Of a DNA stretch of 58,640 nucleotides, positions 54,115-58,640 are shown piece after piece (the stretch's first letter is position 1; each line of letters opens with the position of its first letter). Origin of the DNA: Thermococcus argininiproducens (GTDB lineage: Archaea > Methanobacteriota_B > Thermococci > Thermococcales > Thermococcaceae); the NCBI RefSeq assembly GCF_023746595.1, contig NZ_CP080572.1, forward strand, positions 1,017,890-1,076,529. Reading direction: 5' to 3'. The position numbers and the translations under genes were made by a program. The notes below the pieces were generated by a model. It was not told the DNA's origin. It worked only from the letters and a program-made list of their open reading frames with translations, and searched no databases.

Positions 54115-55122
54115 ATGAGTGCTAAAGGAGATATTTTGGCTTGTCTCACAGCAAAAGGTCATGATGGGATACTTCAAAGCGAGCTTTATAAGCTTAATTA
54201 TTCTAGATCCACAATTGTTGAGGCTATTGAGAGTTTGGAAAAAGAAAAGAAGGTTATTAGGAAAGAAATTGGTAAAAAGGCCTATCGTGTCTGGCTTGTT
54301 GAAGAAGCTCCCTTTCCAATAGAGGGAGTTCTCAGACTGGGACTTTTGAAGGCTGTTGAATATCCTCATGCAATTTTAACAGCTAAGGATCTTGAGAGAG
54401 AGTACGATGTAAGAATCTTGGTATATAACAGTGCTATTGAACTAACAAATGCATTGGCCTTGGGAAAAGTTGATCTAGCCTGTTCTCCCCTTATTACACA
54501 GGTCCTTTTTGGCCTTCTTACCAAAAATCTAAGAATTGCTAGTGGTTGTGGATTTGGGGGAAGTGGAATTGTCTTAAAGGGAGATTTAAAGGAAGGTATA
54601 AGGATTGGATCTTCAGAACTCTCTACAATGGAAACCATGCTGAAGCTCTTTTTGGAAAAGCATGGGCTTATAGGTAAAGCTAAAGTAATCTATTTTAAAA
54701 AACCCGAAGAGATGGTAAAATCATTTTTAGAGGGGGAAATAGATGCTCTAAGTATATGGGAACCATATTTAAGCAGTTTAGAAAAAAGCGGGCTTAAAGT
54801 TTATAGATATGTTGAACTATTTGGTCTTTATCCTTGTTGTGCTTTGGGAGTCAATTATGAGTTCTTTAAGATTAACAAAGAAATTTTCTACAAATTCATG
54901 GAACGCTACAAAGAGAACACTGAAAGACTTGAACAGCGAGAAGTAGAGGCTATACACTTAATGGAAGCGATTTTTGGATTTAAGCAAGAACAAATAAAAA
55001 ATGGCCTTGAAGGATTTATTTATAACTATCGGTTAACCAAAGAGCAGATTGAATTGGCCTTGGAGCGGTTTGGTCTAAAGGTTTTCAACTTGGATTCTCT
55101 TCTTTTGACAAAAGATTTTTAA
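54115..55122 (+). CDS. Winged-helix protein fused to an NMT1/THI5-like substrate-binding domain
   Basis: A 335-residue protein without a signal peptide. Residues about 1-62 form a winged helix (ILQSELYKLNYSRSTIVEAI). From about 70 to 290 there is a periplasmic-binding-protein type II fold of the NMT1/SsuA kind: ALGKVDLACSPLITQVL, GCGFGGSGIVLKGDL, IRIGSSELSTMETMLKLFL and GEIDALSIWEPYL. Such domains usually bind thiamin precursors, sulfonates or nitrate outside the cell; here the domain is cytosolic and attached to DNA binding, so it is probably a one-component sensor. The ligand is unknown. Confidence 0.75.
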   Translation: MSAKGDILACLTAKGHDGILQSELYKLNYSRSTIVEAIESLEKEKKVIRKEIGKKAYRVWLVEEAPFPIEGVLRLGLLKAVEYPHAILTAKDLEREYDVRILVYNSAIELTNALALGKVDLACSPLITQVLFGLLTKNLRIASGCGFGGSGIVLKGDLKEGIRIGSSELSTMETMLKLFLEKHGLIGKAKVIYFKKPEEMVKSFLEGEIDALSIWEPYLSSLEKSGLKVYRYVELFGLYPCCALGVNYEFFKINKEIFYKFMERYKENTERLEQREVEAIHLMEAIFGFKQEQIKNGLEGFIYNYRLTKEQIELALERFGLKVFNLDSLLLTKDF

Positions 55123-55182
55123 CCTTTTGAAACTTTTTATATTTTGCCTCTAACCGTTAAGACAATAATCTAAGTGAGACTT

Positions 55183-56547
55183 ATGGATGGGGAATTAAGA
55201 AAAAGACTCTGGGCACTTGCATGGCCTGCTATTTTGGCCAATATAGGACAAACTCTTGTTAACTTAGTTGATATGATAATGGTGGGACAACTGGGGTCTT
55301 TGGCAATAGCCAGTGTAGGTCTTGGGGGTCAATTCTCTTGGTTCATGATGCCTCTCATGTTTGCTATTTCTACTGGGACTCTGGCCTTAGTTGCAAGGTT
55401 TGTAGGGGCAAAAGATTTTGACATGGCCGAAAAAGTGCTTGAACAGAGTATATATCTAGCTTTTTTCATGAGTATTCCGGTAATGCTCTTTGGAGTTTTC
55501 TTTGGAGATGATGCCCTTAAAATAATGGGGGCAAGTGAAGATGTCATAAAACTTGGCTATTCCTACATAAGAACATTTTTCATTTTTTACCCAATTAATT
55601 TCATGGCATTTGCAGCTTTTAGTGCTCTTAGAGGGGCTGGAGATACAAAGACACCAATGAAATTAAGTCTATTAACTAATGGGGCTAATGTTTTCTTGAA
55701 TTATGGTCTAATCTTTGGAAAATTTGGGTTACCAAGGCTTGAAGTGGTAGGTGCTGCGTTAGCCTCAGGCCTTTCAATTTTACTTGCTTTTATTGTTGGA
55801 TTGATTCTTTTCCTTAGGGGATCCTTGGTTTTAAAATTTAAGCCTGCCTTCAAGCTCGACTGGGAGACCATAAAAAGGATACTCAGAATTGGAATTCCTG
55901 CTACAGTTGAGAGAATTATTTTCAGCTTCTATAACTTCCTCTACATAAGCATAGTAACCCGCTTTGGTACTATAGCATTGGCAGCTCATCAAGTGGGCTT
56001 GAGAGTAGAAAGCATAGCTTATATGCCGGCCTTTGGTTTTAATGTTGCTGCCTCAGCTTTGGTTGGTCAAAGCCTTGGAGAAGGAGATCCTGAAAAAGCA
56101 GAAAGAGTTGTTTATGAGGCACTTAAAATGGTTTCAGTGTTTATGGGAATTATGGCAATAATTTTGGTGGTATTTCCTAGATATCTCGTGATGCCATTTG
56201 TCACAAGAAGTGACCCTGACTATGCAGAAGTTTTAAGGTTGGCTAGTATATATCTCATAATCGTTGGAATAAGTGAGATACCTCTTGGATGGACATTCGT
56301 TTTAAGTGGTTCTCTTAGAGGAGCTGGAGATACAAAGAGTCCAATGTATGTAACGGCAATAAGTAAGCTCTTTTTCAGAATAATTCCATCATATATCCTT
56401 GGGTTTGGGGTCTCATTTTGGATTATTCACATCAAAGGAATGGGGGTTATTGCAGCATGGCTTGCCATGACGTTAGAAACATTCACAACAGCAATCTTTT
56501 TCTGGTGGATATTTAAACGAGGTGGTTGGAAATATATAAGGGTTTGA
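55183..56547 (+). CDS. MATE-family multidrug/cation efflux pump
   Basis: A 454-residue protein with 12 membrane helices in two homologous halves, each with the family motif (ALRGAGDTKTPM near 150 and SLRGAGDTKSPM near 380) and PAILANIGQTLVNLVDMIMVG at the start. It exports organic cations in exchange for Na+ or H+. GTGAG before the ATG at 55183 favours that start over the GTG nine bases upstream. Its stop abuts the trm1 stop with no spacing. Confidence 0.93.
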   Translation: MDGELRKRLWALAWPAILANIGQTLVNLVDMIMVGQLGSLAIASVGLGGQFSWFMMPLMFAISTGTLALVARFVGAKDFDMAEKVLEQSIYLAFFMSIPVMLFGVFFGDDALKIMGASEDVIKLGYSYIRTFFIFYPINFMAFAAFSALRGAGDTKTPMKLSLLTNGANVFLNYGLIFGKFGLPRLEVVGAALASGLSILLAFIVGLILFLRGSLVLKFKPAFKLDWETIKRILRIGIPATVERIIFSFYNFLYISIVTRFGTIALAAHQVGLRVESIAYMPAFGFNVAASALVGQSLGEGDPEKAERVVYEALKMVSVFMGIMAIILVVFPRYLVMPFVTRSDPDYAEVLRLASIYLIIVGISEIPLGWTFVLSGSLRGAGDTKSPMYVTAISKLFFRIIPSYILGFGVSFWIIHIKGMGVIAAWLAMTLETFTTAIFFWWIFKRGGWKYIRV

Positions 56548-57687
56548 TCATTGGAGGAGTTTTAACGTTTCCAGAACTATTTCAAAAGGTGCATCCGTTT
56601 TTATTGCAGTTGGAGAGAAATGTGTCCGACTGCTCTTATGTCCTTTCTCCTGGAGTATGCTGCACACATCTGAGAGCTTTCTTACTTCAAGAGAGTTTCG
56701 TCTTGCGAGAGCGTGAAAATCATAGAAAAACGGAATATTAAGTTCATCTTTGATAATACTCAGGAATTTGAGAAGCTTGTTCTTTTGGGGTAATTCGGCT
56801 TTTTCAGCTTTTTCTATCATTTTTTCTATGAACTTCTGTTCTTTGAGAGGGCCAAGCCATAAGGGTCCAAAGGCCCCTTCTCTACTTGGAAGAAAATTCC
56901 TTTCAATTTCGAACCTTCCTGTTTTGGGTTCAAAATATACGTATCCCATATTTTTGAGGGATTTATCACCTTCTTTTGCGCCATCTTTAAGTTGTAAAAA
57001 TGCTCTAAAGTAGTGATCTTTGTAATAGGCAAAGAGAACATTGATTCCGAGGTCATATTTTACAGCATATCTAACGATAGCTCCTATCAAAATTCTTAGG
57101 CCACTTTCATGGCAGAGCTCGCCTCTTAGAGGTTTTGAGTTATACTTTCTGAGACATGCTTTTGGATGGGCTCCACAAAGAGGGGCAGTGTCTGTAGCGG
57201 TAACTGCTAGGACTCCTTTTCGTTTAACACTTCTCAGTGTTGAATCAAGAAACTCCATCGGAGAACCAAATGGGTCAAGATCCACAAAGTCAAAATATCT
57301 GAATTTTTCAGCCATCAAGAGATTCGCATCTTTATTGGTGGCAAGTATTTCTTTTTCCCCTTTTACTCTTGCCATTTTGTCATTTAAGGTGAGTTCTTCT
57401 CCAAAATTAATCTTTAGGTTTCTAATAATGAGCTTAAAGGCATCAGGATTTATATCATTAAGCCATATCTCTTCTGCATTAGTCTCCAAAGCATACCTTA
57501 TTCCTCTAATCCCCGTGGCTGAGAGGGCATCTAAGACTGTTTTGGGATTTAAAACTCGTAAAACAAGGACACTTAAATCCCTATTTAATGTCATGGCGGG
57601 ATTATAAAAAACAGGAGCATCATAAATACGCTTGGCTTTAGGTATAAAAATTTCTGCTTTTCCTTCTTTAATATTGACAAATTTCAT
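56548..57687 (-). CDS. trm1: tRNA (guanine26-N2)-dimethyltransferase Trm1
   Basis: A 379-residue methylase: [11 protein letters not shown] at the N-terminus, SAM motif [25 protein letters not shown], and motif [10 protein letters not shown] with [10 protein letters not shown]. These match archaeal Trm1, which methylates G26 of tRNA twice using S-adenosylmethionine. GGAGG precedes the ATG at 57685-57687. Thirty-one bases from rpl35ae on the same strand. Confidence 0.95.
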   Translation of the reverse strand: MKFVNIKEGKAEIFIPKAKRIYDAPVFYNPAMTLNRDLSVLVLRVLNPKTVLDALSATGIRGIRYALETNAEEIWLNDINPDAFKLIIRNLKINFGEELTLNDKMARVKGEKEILATNKDANLLMAEKFRYFDFVDLDPFGSPMEFLDSTLRSVKRKGVLAVTATDTAPLCGAHPKACLRKYNSKPLRGELCHESGLRILIGAIVRYAVKYDLGINVLFAYYKDHYFRAFLQLKDGAKEGDKSLKNMGYVYFEPKTGRFEIERNFLPSREGAFGPLWLGPLKEQKFIEKMIEKAEKAELPQKNKLLKFLSIIKDELNIPFFYDFHALARRNSLEVRKLSDVCSILQEKGHKSSRTHFSPTAIKTDAPFEIVLETLKLLQ

Positions 57688-57718
57688 CAAGCTACCTCCA
57701 AAAAGAAGGAAAGAAAGG

Positions 57719-57976
57719 TCATTTTATTTCAACGTAGTCTCCAAGGGCTTGCCCCGGTAATGGTCTCTCAAACCTTGCTTTTACTTCTCCTCTAACTCCA
57801 TGAGTTCTGGTGATTTTGCCCACGAGGAGCTTTCCACTAGGACTTCTCCAGAAGACTTTCTTGCCAATCAATGCTGCTGCTTGCTCTTTACTCTCAATTC
57901 CAAGTGGTTTGATAATCATGTGGTTCTTGTGTAGGTGTTCTTTACTTCTCATGTAGCTTAGTACAATCCCTTTCAT
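57719..57976 (-). CDS. rpl35ae: Ribosomal protein L35Ae
   Basis: An 85-residue protein of the large subunit: [19 protein letters not shown] at the start, then [23 protein letters not shown]-type residues and [23 protein letters not shown] precedes the ATG at 57974-57976; the frame is open three codons further. Upstream of trm1 in the same direction. Confidence 0.94.
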   Translation of the reverse strand: MKGIVLSYMRSKEHLHKNHMIIKPLGIESKEQAAALIGKKVFWRSPSGKLLVGKITRTHGVRGEVKARFERPLPGQALGDYVEIK

Positions 57977-58044
57977 TATCATCACCGGAAATCACTATGG
58001 AGAGTGGCTTTTAAACTTTTATGTTTCCATAGAACAGGAAAACG

Positions 58045-58121
58045 TGGTGGGGCGAGGGGGATTTGAACCCCCGACACCCGGATCTTCAGTCCGGCGCTCT
58101 CCCAGGCTGAGCTACCGCCCC
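58045..58121 (-). tRNA. tRNA-Phe (anticodon GAA), CCA encoded
   Basis: On the minus strand, GGGGCGGTAGCTCAGCCTGG starts a normal cloverleaf: acceptor stem GGGGCGG with a G-U closing pair, D arm with AGCTCAG, anticodon loop CTGAAGA (anticodon GAA, plus-strand bases 58085-58087), a GC-rich T arm with GGTTCAAATCC, discriminator A and genomic CCA. No intron is seen. Confidence 0.97.
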
Positions 58122-58265
58122 ATGTCCAAAGTATAGAAGGTCTAATCCGCTTTATAAATCTTGCGGTAATTTAATCTTACTTAAGTATACTAAAATCGAA
58201 AAATTTATAAGGAGTTAATATTTTAATAACTATCGGTAACCAAAAGATGTAAGGGGGTGATGAAG

Positions 58266-58640
58266 GTGGCGAGAAGATGGTGGAGGAGAGACTTCTGGGA
58301 CCCCTTCGATATAATGAGAGAAATACAAGAAGAGATTGATGCAATGTTTGAAGACATATTTAGGGGGCCCAGACTATGGAGTTATAGAAGATTTAGCGAG
58401 CCAAGAGGAGAATTTGAGATAAGAAGTGAAGGAGTTTGGAGAGAGCCCTTTGTAGATATCTTTGATACGGGTGAAGAATTCATAATTACAGCCGAATTAC
58501 CGGGAGTCAGAAAGGAGGACATTAAAGTCAGAGTAACTAGTGACGCTGTTTATATTGAGGCCCAAGTGAAGAGAGAACACGAACTTGAAAAAGAAGGAGC
58601 GGTGAGAATTGAGAGGTATTATAGTGGTTACAGAAGAGTT
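58266..58640 (+). CDS. Small heat-shock protein Hsp20 (3' end outside window)
   Basis: At least 125 residues of an Hsp20 chaperone. The N-terminal WWRRDFWDPFDIMREIQEEI and WREPFVDIFDTGEEFIITAE leading into the alpha-crystallin domain with ELPGVRKEDIKVRV match the Pyrococcus furiosus protein. GGGGGTGA lies five bases before the GTG at 58266; an ATG at 58260 is inside that signal. A TATA box ATTTATAAGG is at about 58201-58212. In Thermococcales this gene is normally repressed by Phr; I could not confirm a Phr box. Confidence 0.92.
   Translation, partial: MARRWWRRDFWDPFDIMREIQEEIDAMFEDIFRGPRLWSYRRFSEPRGEFEIRSEGVWREPFVDIFDTGEEFIITAELPGVRKEDIKVRVTSDAVYIEAQVKREHELEKEGAVRIERYYSGYRRV

Overview
The window is a gene-dense, AT-rich piece of a Thermococcales chromosome, most likely a low-GC Thermococcus. 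The calls that point there are the 659-residue GH57 4-alpha-glucanotransferase of the T. litoralis type, a tungsten formaldehyde ferredoxin oxidoreductase, the TATCAC-N5-GTGATA glycolytic operator, a Pyrococcus/Thermococcus-type CRISPR repeat, Csl4, RpoL, archaeal Sm protein, L37e and L35Ae, and many families largely restricted to Thermococcales. Starts were re-chosen where a GGTG or GGAGG Shine-Dalgarno element lies 4-8 bases before an internal ATG, GTG or TTG, so several genes begin later than the longest open frame.

Layout. 1-4.8 kb: end of an M1 aminopeptidase, then a divergent pair, 4-alpha-glucanotransferase and a secreted sugar-binding-like protein, sharing a promoter with two TrmBL1-type operators. 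4.8-8.9 kb: polyprenol kinase-like protein, HAD phosphatase, DUF131, Na+/H+ antiporter-like protein, MfnA-type decarboxylase. 8.87-10.84 kb: CRISPR array of 23 identical repeats read on the minus strand, with a 475-bp leader and no cas genes. 10.8-15.4 kb: a minus-strand thiamin salvage operon (cytX-thiM-thiE-thiW-thiDN). 15.5-19.5 kb: tRNA methylase, PP-loop ATPase, CinA-like protein, pyruvate kinase. 19.7-23.1 kb: poorly characterised small-protein region with an ArsR-like regulator, ferritin-like lipoprotein, DUF4405 membrane protein and three genes under 60 codons. 23.1-27.9 kb: radical SAM protein, formaldehyde oxidoreductase, MoaD-like protein, glycosyltransferase, archaemetzincin. 27.9-29.6 kb: fluoride riboswitch and its operon (toroid-fold protein, CrcB, DUF190). 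29.7-35.4 kb: DUF835, CoaBC, DUF257, MscS, a racemase pseudogene carrying an insertion-sequence scar, an aIF2B-like protein, a zinc-binding hypothetical. 35.5-43.1 kb: ThrRS, a csl4-DUF2067-rpoL-RNase III-like cluster, SppA, AI-2E family protein. 43.3-45.9 kb: feoABC with two metal-regulator boxes. 45.95-47.4 kb: a solo TnpB (IS605 OrfB-only) element with a structured 3' end. 47.4-58.6 kb: sugar nucleotidyltransferase, diadenylate cyclase, UbiX, Lrp, CYTH, YchF, M29 peptidase, Sm protein, L37e, a winged-helix/substrate-binding fusion, MATE pump, Trm1, L35Ae, tRNA-Phe and the start of a small heat-shock gene.

Cross-connections. Thiamin precursors would enter by CytX and ThiW, be phosphorylated by ThiD and ThiM, and be joined by either ThiE or ThiN, so two unrelated thiamin phosphate synthases are encoded in one operon. 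MfnA (likely aspartate decarboxylase) and CoaBC serve coenzyme A synthesis. Four copies of a 29-30 bp motif identical in plan to the right end of the TnpB element lie at 669, 33503, 45954 and 48730; three of them have no transposase. The fluoride leader contains a visible translational switch, because the aptamer strand that closes the ligand-bound fold can alternatively pair with the Shine-Dalgarno of the first gene.
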